Part shown: piece after piece, positions 61,001 through 64,000 of the stretch | How positions within the stretch are numbered: position 1 is the first letter of the stretch | Layout of the letters: each line of letters begins with the position of its first letter | Assembly (NCBI GenBank): GCA_949128115.1 | Contig: OX421966.1 | Coordinates: forward strand, 62,121,416 to 62,185,415 | DNA: 64,000 nucleotides | Origin: Anaspis maculata | Taxonomy: Eukaryota > Arthropoda > Insecta > Coleoptera > Scraptiidae | Reading direction: 5' to 3' | Translations under genes and position numbers: made by a program | The notes under the pieces: generated by a model | Databases searched by the model: none | Seen by the model: only the letters and a program-made list of their open reading frames with translations | Told to the model about the DNA's origin: nothing

Positions 61001-61640
61001 TTCATAAATTTCATATTATATAATATATTGCAGTATTCTTTGCTAGTACTGTGTGATACTTTTGAGACGCCTGTATAACAATGTTCAAGAAACGTAAATG
61101 CATAGTCATTACCTTATCCAAGCTGGTGGGATCAAATGCAAGCCCTGAATCATCCTTCCCTTTAGAACGTGATCGTGACCGTGAGGCACCCCTGCGCCGA
61201 AACTTCCCAAACCTCTCAAACCTCTCAAACCTCTCGAACCTCTTCTCTTTATTGTCACCCCTGAAACACACTTCATCATTTCTTTATTTCAAACATATCA
61301 ACGGACGACGTACCCTCTACGATCTCCTCTTTCTCGACTGTAGGACCTGCGTTCTCTTTCGCGCCTTTCACGAGGCGACCTGCTCCGGCTACCCCTTAGC
61401 CGTCTCTCCTTGGACCTGGACCGTCTCTCCCTCGACCTGCTCCTGCGACCGTACCGGCTGCCTCTGGCCCTCTGCTCTCGCTCCTTGCTCCTCGACCTCG
61501 ACCTGCGCCTCTTGCGTTCAAGAGAGCGGCTCCTCTCCCTCCTGGAAGAATCACGTATGAACAATATTGTAATGTTGAGTCCAAAAGTTCTCGCGCTGAG
61601 CACGCTACATGATAATTATCACTTACCCGCCTCTGACCAT
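10788..61640 (-). CDS. DDX46: DDX46/Prp5 DEAD-box ATP-dependent RNA helicase, complete gene, nine coding exons
   Basis: This is the orthologue of human DDX46 and yeast Prp5, a nuclear ATPase that remodels U2 snRNP through SF3B1 and promotes pre-spliceosome assembly and branch-site checking. Coding exons: 61640-61627, 61541-61314, 61260-61113, 55203-54474, 50445-49938, 47956-47265, 41092-40880, 39154-38799 and 11030-10788. All introns are GT-AG and all phases join. The total is 3132 nt, or 1043 residues; human DDX46 is of similar length (1031). Domains: an RS-rich N-terminus (about 5-90), a charged coiled region (about 131-160), the SF3B1-binding DPLD motif (239-242), the helicase core with AKTGSGKT (426-433), DEAD (539-542), SAT (570-572), ARGLD (690-694) and HRCGRTGR (715-722), then the conserved C-terminal region ending RYKVV. 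No frameshift or missing catalytic residue is seen. The exons are much richer in GC than the introns. The start Met is chosen from phase and the SR-like continuation; untranslated ends are not defined. Confidence 0.95.
11031..11859. other. Start of intron 8, no recognised element
   Basis: Only short frames occur near the exon, and these are shadows. I see no second gene. Confidence 0.5.
12424..12569. mobile_element. 146-bp MITE inserted in the 119-bp array, TA target duplication
   Basis: The ends AAGCTGGGTTCCCAGATGCG and its inverted counterpart (GCAACTGGGAATCCAGCTT) are flanked by TA on both sides (12422-12423 and 12570-12571). Removing the element and one TA restores a normal array unit. 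The size and TA duplication fit a Tc1/mariner-type MITE. Confidence 0.88.
13221..13244. repeat. Run of 24 consecutive G
   Basis: An uninterrupted G homopolymer replaces the ggcggcctctt part of one array unit. It could form G-quadruplexes, and it is a likely place for length error in an assembly. Confidence 0.9.
13698..14461. other. Intronic DNA without recognised features
   Basis: Short open frames on both strands lack any domain. Confidence 0.45.
14462..14790. repeat. 330-bp structured repeat, copy 1, with a 170-bp near-perfect hairpin
   Basis: It runs from CAACAGTAATATCAC to GTATGTAATAATCA. From 14469 to 14639 it folds on itself: ATATCAC/GTGATAT, GATTTTC/GAAAATC, GATAATTTTGG/CCAAAATTATC, GCTGATTGT/ACAATCAGC, GATAAATGCCC/GGGCATTTATC and CTCC/GGAG around a GTA loop. 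Two further copies lie head to tail at 42201-42863. Confidence 0.85.
14791..15564. other. Intronic DNA without recognised features
   Basis: AT-rich, with short frames only. Confidence 0.4.
15565..15669. repeat. Perfect 38-bp inverted repeat with 29-bp spacer
   Basis: Arms 15565-15602 and 15632-15669 are exact reverse complements; each includes ATGGCGGCTTTACAGAAC and TCGCCGGCGACA. Short tttgacag/ctgtcaaa matches outside the arms suggest it is the core of a somewhat longer MITE. Confidence 0.85.
16199..18873. repeat. Inverted repeats of about 145 bp flanking a LINE remnant
   Basis: The left arm 16199-16342 and right arm 18733-18873 are reverse complements with few differences (ATAAGAATCGTGCACTT / GTGCACGATTCTTAT; GAGGTCGCGCACAAGTTGCT in the right arm). 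The interior holds the jockey remnant and about 1 kb that does not pair. An old foldback element opened by later insertions fits. Confidence 0.75.
17035..18235 (+). pseudogene. Jockey-type LINE remnant: linker and N-terminal reverse transcriptase
   Basis: Frames 17044-17373, about 17400-17690 and 17695-18069, joined across stops and shifts, encode the endonuclease/RT linker ([28 protein letters not shown]), then [20 protein letters not shown], the RT blocks [17 protein letters not shown] and [18 protein letters not shown], and [15 protein letters not shown], where motif A keeps its first Asp. A GVPQGS-like segment (about 18198-18225) precedes the break. The order and wording are those of the jockey clade. 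The 3' part with the YADD box, and most of the endonuclease, are missing. Confidence 0.85.
19044..20240. mobile_element. Foldback element, family F1, copy 1 (right terminus truncated)
   Basis: The left end is TACAGGGTGATTCACCACCA. The two arms (about 19044-19640 and 19660-20240) are reverse complements throughout, for example TGGATTGGATTGAAATTTTG / CAAAATTTCAAACCCATCTA-type pairs and the GGTTCGCCTGG blocks. The last 40 bp or so of the right arm are missing, and array sequence resumes there. Related copies are at 30484-31710 and 50636-51380. Confidence 0.9.
20752..20994. mobile_element. 243-bp MITE with TIRs of about 95 bp, TAT target duplication
   Basis: The ends are GGCCCGTATTCATATCCCAC and the inverse, and the arms pair for about 95 bp each. 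TAT is repeated at 20749-20751 and 20995-20997, and removing the insert restores the array phrase cgctatgtcttc. The GGCCCGTATT end and 3-bp duplication resemble PIF/Harbinger MITEs; that assignment is inference. Confidence 0.88.
21857..21890. repeat. (ACGG)n microsatellite
   Basis: Eight and a half uninterrupted copies. Confidence 0.95.
21891..23680. other. Intronic DNA, no supported gene
   Basis: A small inverted repeat (ATTGTCACACGACT / AGTCGTGTGACAAT, about 22168-22241) is the only structure I see. The open frames here (up to 164 codons, minus strand) have no recognisable domain or codon bias. Confidence 0.45.
23783..23880 (-). pseudogene. 5S rRNA-derived sequence (5S pseudogene or 5S-headed SINE)
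   Basis: The minus strand reads GCAGCAACGCTCAGCGTGGC then AATAGTTGGATGGGAGACCG. This parallels the 5S rRNA core (AGCAACGTCGGGC...TTAGTACTTGGATGGGTGACCGCC) in order and spacing. The upstream part (TGGGGTGATAACTCGACT) matches the GATCACCGAAGTTAAG region more loosely. Flanking sequence down to about 23690 could be the body of a SINE. It is too diverged to be a working 5S gene. Confidence 0.65.
23891..24510. other. Intronic DNA without recognised features
   Basis: Nothing supported on either strand. Confidence 0.4.
24511..25794. mobile_element. Layered palindrome: foldback element (24680-25628) inside a larger inverted repeat
   Basis: The inner element has TACAGGGTGATACGTAAAAT at the left and the inverse ending CACCCTGTA at 25628. 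Beyond these termini the pairing continues: TAAACTGCTGG (24511) pairs with CAGCAGTTTA (ending 25794), with shared blocks such as TCGGAAAAATGGT and GATTGCGATTTCC. Thus about 165 bp of flank on each side is also inverted. Confidence 0.85.
25795..26701. other. Intronic DNA without recognised features
   Basis: No gene or long repeat recognised. Confidence 0.4.
26705..26840. mobile_element. 136-bp MITE, TTA target duplication
   Basis: The ends TGGTGCTATTCTGTAAAAAA and the inverse (TTTTTTAGAGAATCGCACCA) are flanked by TTA on both sides (26702-26704 and 26841-26843). CATTCCATAAA and GCTCTGTTA pair inward. Confidence 0.85.
26844..29239. other. Long intronic stretch with no supported gene
   Basis: A 126-codon frame (27718-28098, plus) and smaller ones lack known domains. 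A CACCCTGTATTTCAAATCG end near 28127 resembles the foldback terminus but I could not find its partner arm. Confidence 0.45.
29340..29480. repeat. Degenerate relic of the foldback tail module
   Basis: It contains GGTTGAACGGTTAAAAAGTT, AATCGATTC, CGCCCTGTAGCTTTGTGACG and GAGCATTTTAGAACATCCATG, in the order seen in the tails at 35900-36090, 54050-54226 and (inverted) 63544-63760. Confidence 0.65.
29603..29836 (+). pseudogene. Tc1/mariner-type transposase, C-terminal fragment
   Basis: One frame encodes [16 protein letters not shown], a clear variant of the 'WPA.SPDLNPIEH.WD.LKR' block holding the last catalytic acid of Tc1-like DDE transposases. After one in-frame stop (TAG) it continues LKRAVGRR, ends in a basic segment and stops at 29836. 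The N-terminal two thirds are absent. Confidence 0.85.
29837..30483. other. Intronic DNA without recognised features
   Basis: Nothing supported. Confidence 0.4.
30484..31710. mobile_element. Foldback element, family F1, copy 2 (both termini intact)
   Basis: It begins TACAGGGTGATTCACCACCA and ends with the exact inverse, TGGTGGTGAATCACCCTGTA. The arms of about 600 bp pair over their whole length: the minus-strand reading of the left arm repeats the plus-strand reading of the right arm. The flanks do not pair. It is the best reference copy of family F1. Confidence 0.92.
31711..32433. repeat. Intronic DNA with a module shared with 55.5 kb
   Basis: About 32250-32400 (ACAGGTGATCCACCGAGAAT ... 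AATAAATTGGCAG ... TTGGACACCAAA ... TTTTTTGACACCC) is a direct relative of 55530-55740. The rest is unassigned. Confidence 0.65.
32434..34271. mobile_element. 1.8-kb palindrome with a second palindrome at its core
   Basis: The arms 32434-32800 and about 33920-34271 pair closely (AATAATTCGCCTAA / TTAGGCGAATTATT; GGTCCTCAGGTTCTTGAAGT / ACTTCAAGAACCTGAGGACC; TGAATTTCGCGGGTCTGCCG pairs). Next inward, 32948-33080 pairs with 33405-33570 (TCAGGTTCAAATCGATTTTT), and 33130-33390 is itself palindromic around 33260 (AGTTCTGCACAGATC / GATCTGTGCAGAATT). The unpaired stretches 32800-32945 and 33580-33920 show unequal indels in the arms. Confidence 0.82.
34272..34932. repeat. Inverted-repeat element related to the 55.7-58.5 kb palindrome
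   Basis: The blocks GAGGAGGACATCTAGAACAC (34559) and GTGTTTTAGATGTCCTCCTC (34791) are inverse, as are the CCCCTTTGCCCCC / GGGGGACGAAGGGG segments. A third partial copy lies at about 34275-34370. The right end (GAAAATGAACACCTGTATAATG) matches 58390-58420. Confidence 0.75.
34933..36091. mobile_element. Foldback-family element with palindromic core
   Basis: The termini are TACAGGATGTCCCC and GGAACACCCTGTA. The core 35375-35760 is palindromic (GTTACTCTTGCAAAATTTTG / CAAAGTTTTGCAAGAGTAAC; TCTCGAAATTGCCACTTTC / GAAAGTGGTGATTTCAAGA). The same core module occurs at 53520-53890. The tail (TTGAACGGTTCAAAAGTTAT ... AACGGAGCATTTCAGGACAT) recurs at 54050-54160 and 63600-63720. Confidence 0.8.
36092..36644. 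other. Intronic DNA without recognised features
   Basis: Nothing supported. Confidence 0.4.
36645..36790. mobile_element. 146-bp MITE
   Basis: The ends GGCTTGATTCCATAAGTGAA and the inverse (GGAATCAGGCC) continue into TTATGGTAATCACCGTG / CACGGTGATTACCATAA. The interior of about 60 bp is unpaired. A target duplication is not clear. Confidence 0.82.
36791..38058. other. Intronic DNA without recognised features
   Basis: Nothing supported on either strand. Confidence 0.4.
38059..38568. repeat. 510-bp palindrome
   Basis: AAAAAACTTGTTGACGGGAA (left) and TTCCCGTCAACAAGTTTTTT (right) are inverse. TTTTGAAAACTAGATAG / CTATCTAGTTTTCAAAA, and the TGAAAATAGAA / TTCCTATTTTCAC pair near the centre (about 38313), show pairing throughout. 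It lies about 230 bp downstream of the exon 8 donor in intron 8. Confidence 0.85.
38799..39154 (-). CDS. DDX46: DDX46 coding exon 8
   Basis: It encodes [33 protein letters not shown] and [18 protein letters not shown], all strongly conserved in the DDX46 C-terminal region. It ends VTSK at a codon boundary before the very large intron 8. Confidence 0.95.
39240..40710. mobile_element. Composite inverted repeat filling most of intron 7, with a perfect central hairpin
   Basis: Copy B (39265-39440) and copy C (40430-40600) of the dispersed repeat face each other. Inside them 39480-39710 pairs with 40140-40400 (ATGATGGCGG / CCGCCATCAT; AATCCTAATTTCATG / CATGGAATTAGGATT). At the middle, 39992-40034 and 40080-40122 are exact 43-bp reverse complements with a 45-bp loop. 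So almost the whole intron can fold into one long stem. Confidence 0.85.
40880..41092 (-). CDS. DDX46: DDX46 coding exon 7
   Basis: It encodes [15 protein letters not shown], then [19 protein letters not shown] and [10 protein letters not shown], the conserved post-helicase segment of DDX46. Acceptor ggtttgcag, donor GTGAGT, phase 2 in and phase 1 out. Confidence 0.93.
41093..42200. other. Start of intron 6, no recognised element
   Basis: Nothing supported. Confidence 0.45.
42201..42863. repeat. Head-to-tail dimer of the 330-bp structured repeat (copies 2 and 3)
   Basis: Copy 2 (42201-42530) and copy 3 (42531-42863) abut exactly at taataatCAACAGTAATATC. Both keep the full hairpin of the copy at 14462-14790, with only a few base differences. 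The flanks of the three loci do not match, so this is a mobile or amplified unit, not a segmental duplication. Confidence 0.88.
42951..43000. repeat. (ATC)n microsatellite
   Basis: Fifty bases of uninterrupted ATC repeats. Confidence 0.95.
43385..43760. repeat. Two diverged direct copies of a segment of about 160 bp
   Basis: 43410-43545 and about 43630-43760 share CTTTCACTAAAAATT / CTTTCCCTAAAATT, TTTCTGC(G/A)GATTTCATTCG and GACGCATGCATCTAT / GAATGCATGTATCTA in the same order and spacing. Confidence 0.65.
43761..44277. other. Intronic DNA without recognised features
   Basis: Nothing supported. Confidence 0.4.
44278..45569. mobile_element. Foldback element, family F2 (distant relative of F1)
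   Basis: The ends TACAGGGTGTTTCATGGTG and CACCATGAAACACCCTGTA are exact inverses. The arms of about 600 bp pair (GATACATTGCACTATCGATC / GATCGATAGTGCAATGTATC). Internal words such as TTTCTAACGCT, GTTACAGGGTGATTCATGTA and the 'ggccggccctggaa'-like centre-proximal motif are shared with F1 at the same places. A second tacagggtgattcatg sits inside each arm, as in F1. Confidence 0.9.
45835..47075. mobile_element. Compound of two adjoining palindromes framed by a short inverted repeat
   Basis: Palindrome a: 45851-46308, with an inner CAGGGTG-ended core 46017-46152 and paired flanks (TTTTGGACCACAATAACTTT / AAAGTTATTGTGGTCCAAAG). Palindrome b: 46306-47052, ends CAGGTGTCTCGAAAATACAC and GTATTTTCGGGACACCCTG, arms pairing through CTACAGGCCCCTAAAGGTG. 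Outside both, AAACTGTGCAACAAAT (45840) pairs with ATTTGTTGCGCAGTTT (47054). Confidence 0.8.
47265..47956 (-). CDS. DDX46: DDX46 coding exon 6: SAT motif and helicase C-terminal lobe
   Basis: It starts (R)[12 protein letters not shown] and contains FSATFPRQ (motif III), IIVFVDKQE (IV), [11 protein letters not shown] (V) and [10 protein letters not shown] (VI). It ends at KQEAEG with donor GTCAGT. Its length and order match the second recA-like lobe of DDX46. Confidence 0.96.
48563..49685. mobile_element. 1.12-kb near-perfect palindrome in intron 5
   Basis: The left arm from AGTGGAGCGAAATCGGCCTG (48563) and the right arm ending CAGGCCGATTTCGCTCCACT (49685) pair along about 540 bp with very few mismatches. 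The centre is GCGCATTGAGTTGGAACGTC ... and its inverse around a loop of about 30 bp near 49124. It carries no CAGGGTG terminus. The low divergence points to recent origin or gene conversion between arms. Confidence 0.92.
49938..50445 (-). CDS. DDX46: DDX46 coding exon 5: Q-motif to DEAD box
   Basis: It encodes [20 protein letters not shown] (Q motif), AKTGSGKT (motif I), PTREL (Ia), [13 protein letters not shown] (Ib) and the DEAD of motif II. It ends in a codon split across the intron (AG|G). A recA-like first lobe with no loss. Confidence 0.96.
50506..51534. mobile_element. Layered palindrome: F1 copy 3 (50636-51380) inside a larger inverted repeat
   Basis: The F1 copy has TACAGGGTGATTCACCCACT at the left and a shortened right end; the arms pair but are eroded. 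Outside it GTACACTCGGCAGCAAAAAT (50506) pairs with ATTTTTACTGCCGAGTGTAC (ending 51534), and CAAATAGTCGTCTTC pairs with GAAGACGACTATTTG. The other F1 copies do not have this outer layer. Confidence 0.87.
51535..51864. other. Intronic DNA between two foldback elements
   Basis: Nothing supported. Confidence 0.4.
51865..54226. mobile_element. 2.4-kb foldback element with another palindrome in its right arm
   Basis: The ends are TACAGGGTGTTCGGGTCTGG and CCAGACCCGAACACCCAGTA. The left arm 51865-52600 pairs with 52780-53395 plus 54060-54226, using diverged internal repeats of a GGGGTTGTT...CAGGGGGTG(G)AA unit. Between the two right-arm parts lies a separate palindrome, about 53393-54062 (ACCACAATTCATCAAAAATT / AATTTTTGATGAATTGTGGT; GGGGGCGTAGATAATAGGAG and its inverse). 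Confidence 0.85.
54474..55203 (-). CDS. DDX46: DDX46 coding exon 4: coiled/acidic region with DPLD motif
   Basis: The product starts [20 protein letters not shown], matching the Lys/Glu-rich helix that precedes KKWSLEDD in DDX46. Acidic runs, a seven-residue proline run and the DPLDEFM segment follow; DPLD is the conserved Prp5 contact to SF3B1. Further on are GMEYSSEEE and [19 protein letters not shown], all family hallmarks. Phase 0 acceptor, phase 1 donor. Confidence 0.95.
55204..55671. other. Start of intron 3
   Basis: 55530-55670 holds the ACAGGTGATCCACCGAGATT module also seen at 32250. The rest is unassigned. Confidence 0.5.
55672..58535. mobile_element. 2.9-kb palindrome with central insertion and an inner palindrome
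   Basis: The left arm 55672-56090 pairs with 58170-58535 (CACCCAAATGGTCTAGGGAT / ATCCCTAGACCATTTGGGTG; GTATACAGAGTGTT / AACACTCTATAC). Further in, about 57310-57560 pairs with 57870-58180 (CGATCAAAAGTCCAAAA / TTTTGGACTTTTGATCG; AACATTGGCCGATTTTAGAA pairs). Between 56090 and 57300 there is unpaired DNA of unknown origin. Both arms also match 34272-34932. Confidence 0.8.
58536..59098. other. Intronic DNA without recognised features
   Basis: Nothing supported. Confidence 0.4.
59099..59273. mobile_element. 175-bp MITE-like inverted repeat
   Basis: ATTAAATGAGTCAAGGGTGC (left) pairs with the inverse ending CCCTTGACCCATTTAAT (right), and GTCTATCGAAAC pairs with GTTTCGACAGAC. The interior of about 75 bp does not pair. 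Confidence 0.75.
59274..61112. other. Rest of intron 3
   Basis: It includes a lone TACAGGGTGATCAATGGAAC (about 59494) of foldback-terminus type whose partner I could not locate. No gene is supported. Confidence 0.45.
61113..61260 (-). CDS. DDX46: DDX46 coding exon 3, charged linker
   Basis: The acceptor is tgtgtttcag. The product has a repeated [11 protein letters not shown] segment followed by [11 protein letters not shown] and ends ...SLDK at a codon boundary with donor GTAATG. The FER repeat comes from a short internal duplication (aacctctcaa units on the plus strand, about 61208-61240). Confidence 0.85.
61314..61541 (-). CDS. DDX46: DDX46 coding exon 2, RS domain
   Basis: It encodes an Arg/Ser/Glu-rich tract ([18 protein letters not shown] and similar), the arginine-serine domain typical of DDX46 and other splicing factors, which mediates nuclear-speckle targeting and protein contacts. 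The acceptor is ttcttccag. The donor GTACGT leaves phase 2 into a 53-bp intron. Confidence 0.88.
61627..61640 (-). CDS. DDX46: DDX46 coding exon 1 (start codon, 14 nt)
   Basis: ATG GTC AGA GGC GG is followed by a strong donor, GTAAGT. Its two spare bases join the single G that opens exon 2, giving MVRGGRERSRS. The very short first coding exon rests on splice-site strength and phase agreement, not on sequence similarity. Confidence 0.75.
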
Positions 61641-61883
61641 TTTGCTCGGGGATCACGCAGGAGAAATTGCAGAAAATGCTTCGGAAGGATAAATATTTTG
61701 TACATACACAGCTTTTCTAGGTTAGGACGCTGTCATTTTGTGACGTTTCCACGCGAATGATTGGCGTTTTCGCGTGGTTTTGTTGGTGCAACTGAAGTGA
61801 CTAGTCATGCTGCCAACCAGAGATGCCAACTATTGACGTAGGGGAGAGTGGGGCGATGCATGGATGTAGAATATGGGGCGATG
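61641..61883. promoter_or_regulatory. Upstream region of DDX46 (promoter not resolved)
   Basis: The DDX46 5' UTR and promoter must lie here or further right. I see no TATA box at a convincing distance. A short direct repeat, ggggcgatgca, occurs at 61850-61885. Confidence 0.35.
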
Positions 61884-63087
61884 CAGGGCCGGCAACAATA
61901 GTGGTGCTGACGTGCTCGAGCACTACACGTAATCCGAAGAGGTGGTGCCGAGCACCACATGTTAAAAATGCAAAAATTGAAATTAGCGCCATAGCACTCC
62001 AATTTACCAATTTCGAGAATTTTTGTTTTATTTTAAAGTTTTATTTATGTATTATTACCCCTATATTATACAGGTGTCCCAGAATAAAGTAGCCAACGGC
62101 CTATGGAAGTCCAGAAGACACTAAATGACCTCATATATTTTTTTTGCGAAAGGCTGAAATTCGCCAGAGACTTGTTTAGAATGGTTCCCCACTTATTGGC
62201 ATAATTTTACTTGATTCCAACCAATAGGCGATTGACCTTATTGGGGAAAATGGCCGTTTCGTCGAGGAAGTTTTAGGGCATTAATTTTTAGAACTGGTGT
62301 AAGTTGCCGTCCGGCAACGGCGGTGGTTACGTCAATTGGTGGCATGTCAAAACTGTCACTTTGCTGTCTTGTGCAGTACGCCACAAGCAAACTTTCGTTC
62401 CTGTGAACCCTTGGGACCCCATAGGCTCGTTATTGGGCCCCATGTTGATGACCAGCGTCGTCGCAGACCTTTCTCTAAATCATCCATAGCTTCCGCCCAA
62501 GGAAGAGCAACAGACTCTGTCACACCCGCACGGAGGGAAACACACAAGCCCGTCGACCAGCCTGCCAGCCAAGAAAAAATCACCTCGGGCTGGCCGTGCA
62601 GAGTCAACCACCACCTACCTTTTTTCCTCGCTTTTTTCTAAAGATTTCCTGCTTCGACTTCAGCTGGAGATCCGCATTTTTCATTCTAACAAGCTCGCCG
62701 TAGCTACCTCTGTGTTCGCGACGTAAACGTTGTCTTTTTTTATTGCAATAATGTAGTGCATTGCTGGGGGCGTAGTCTTTCAGCTGCGCACCTCTGGAGC
62801 TCGATCTACTAAAAACCTGCTAAATACGCTAACCATAACATGAAATAAGAGACACAAATGCAAACCCCTTTTTCAGATTATTTCTACTTGTCAAATTTCC
62901 ATGTCAATATGTGGGTATTACAGGTATCCACTAGTGCCCACCTAGGCTACTAGACGTCTGAGTAGGTTTTCCTCGCAAAAACGTCCTCGACGATCAAGTA
63001 CCGAGCTCTACACCAGGTGGCGTTTTTCTAATGTAAATCGCCTATAGTCAGCACCACACGTTCAAATCCAAAGTTGCCGGCCCTGGA
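61884..63087. mobile_element. 1.2-kb element with terminal inverted repeats
   Basis: The left end is CAGGGCCGGCAACAATAGTG then GTGCTGACG. The right end is GTCAGCACCACACG ... AAGTTGCCGGCCCTG. The interior has only short open frames, so it is non-autonomous. The CAGGGCCGG end recalls hAT elements, but no matching 8-bp target duplication is seen, so the superfamily is open. Confidence 0.7.
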
Positions 63088-63335
63088 CTATGGCATTCAG
63101 AAATAAATAAATGGCAGCGTAAATCTTAATCGATCGTACGTTATCCCTGCAGAGAAATAAAATAAAACACGGATGCATGGATGAAACGACACACAGAGAG
63201 ATATATGACAACGGAGTGCTGGGTTACAGCTGACAGCTGACGGTACGTCATTTGTCGCATCCGTTTCCGGTGTGCCTTCCGACGGCACAAAATTTTAGGT
63301 GATCCACCGGACGGCACAAAACCAGGTAAGAACAC

Positions 63336-63495
63336 GTAGATGGAAAGCACCGTTTGGAACCCGCACGTGCGCAAATGGAAGGTGTACCAAACTTGGAGCT
63401 AGGTGGAAAGCACCCGTAGATGGAAAGCACCGTTTGGAACCCGCACGTGCGCAAATGGGAGGTGTACCAAACTTGGAGCTAGGTGGAAAGCACCC
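63336..63495 (+). repeat. Tandem duplication of an 80-bp unit
   Basis: CGTAGATGGAAAGCACCGTT ... GGAGCTAGGTGGAAAGCACC occurs twice in a row (from 63336 and from about 63415) with one base difference (ggaaggt/gggaggt). Very recent. Confidence 0.9.
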
Positions 63496-63543
63496 ATTCG
63501 GTCCGGAATCTTTCCGAACGAAGTGTGTTTGCTGGGATATACC

Positions 63544-63790
63544 TACAGGATGTTTCGCAATTACGGTTACAAACTTCTAGGCGAGATTTCCCATCAAAAA
63601 TGGACCAGGAAAAAATATATAACTTCGATGTCCTAAAATGCTCCGTTGAAAAGTTACAGGGTGTTCAAGTTGACTTTTAAAAATCGATTTTGTGACATAA
63701 CTTTTGAACCGTTTAACCGATTTTGTTCAAATTTGGAACAAAGTTAACTGAAATAGATCTCTATCGAATAATAGCAACGCGTTTCAAAGA
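63544..63790. mobile_element. Left arm of a foldback-family element cut by the window end
   Basis: TACAGGATGTTTCGCAATTA, then blocks inverse to the tail at 35850-36091 (CAGGGTGTTCAAGTTGACTT, ATAACTTTTGAACCGTTTAA, TCTATCGAATAATAGCAACG). The remainder lies beyond the window. Confidence 0.75.
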
Positions 63791-64000
63791 AAAAAAATCT
63801 TTTGAAAAAAAATGGACTGTAACGTATTATTGCATCGCCAGCGTTTGTACTTCGCATAAGCCCTGTCTCTGAGTGACATCTGAGTAGTAATATGTTTTTT
63901 ACTTCGAAAGTAGCCATCAGGTTTATTTCGTTTCGAAGAACTCATCGCAAGTTGAAACAGTCATGAAGTTTCGAGAATCACTGTCTTGCGAATTTATCGA

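Noticed and set aside
1..64000. tRNA genes
   Set aside because: No segment with convincing A and B boxes and cloverleaf pairing was recognised by eye. A tRNAscan run would be needed to be sure.

Overview
The window reads as arthropod, most likely insect, nuclear DNA. It has GT-AG introns, AT-rich non-coding DNA, GC-rich third codon positions in the host exons, and many Ty3/gypsy, jockey, Tc1/mariner-like and short inverted-repeat elements. I cannot name the species from sequence alone. The frequent short 'taggtacctacc' runs are common in several insect orders and settle nothing.

One host gene dominates: a complete minus-strand DDX46/Prp5 gene (U2 snRNP remodelling DEAD-box ATPase) from 61640 down to 10788. 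It has nine coding exons whose phases and splice sites all agree and which give a predicted 1043-residue protein. Two tiny introns (85 and 53 bp) sit at the RS-rich 5' end. The others are 1.7 to 6.2 kb, and the last is about 27.8 kb.

Left edge (1-5072): the 3' half of a Ty3/gypsy LTR element, cut by the window inside its reverse transcriptase, is inserted into the RNase H region of a second, older and stop-ridden gypsy element with its own 3' LTR. From 5073 to about 10160 there is no host gene, only a LINE scrap, one short inverted-repeat element and a nested palindrome.

The introns hold tandem arrays (a 119-bp unit at 11.9-13.7 kb; a unit of about 260 bp at 19-21.6 kb), a jockey-type LINE remnant, a Tc1-type transposase remnant, a 5S rRNA-derived sequence, several MITEs and a 330-bp repeat that folds into a long hairpin.

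The most striking content is a series of long self-complementary (foldback) elements, 0.06 to 2.9 kb, that fill much of introns 3 to 8. Most begin and end with a CAGGGTG-type terminus next to TA. Several are layered: one palindrome lies at the centre of, or inside an arm of, another. All intronic copies would be transcribed with DDX46 as potential long double-stranded RNA. Right edge (61641-64000): the DDX46 upstream region, a 1.2-kb terminal-inverted-repeat element and one arm of a further foldback relative cut by the window end.
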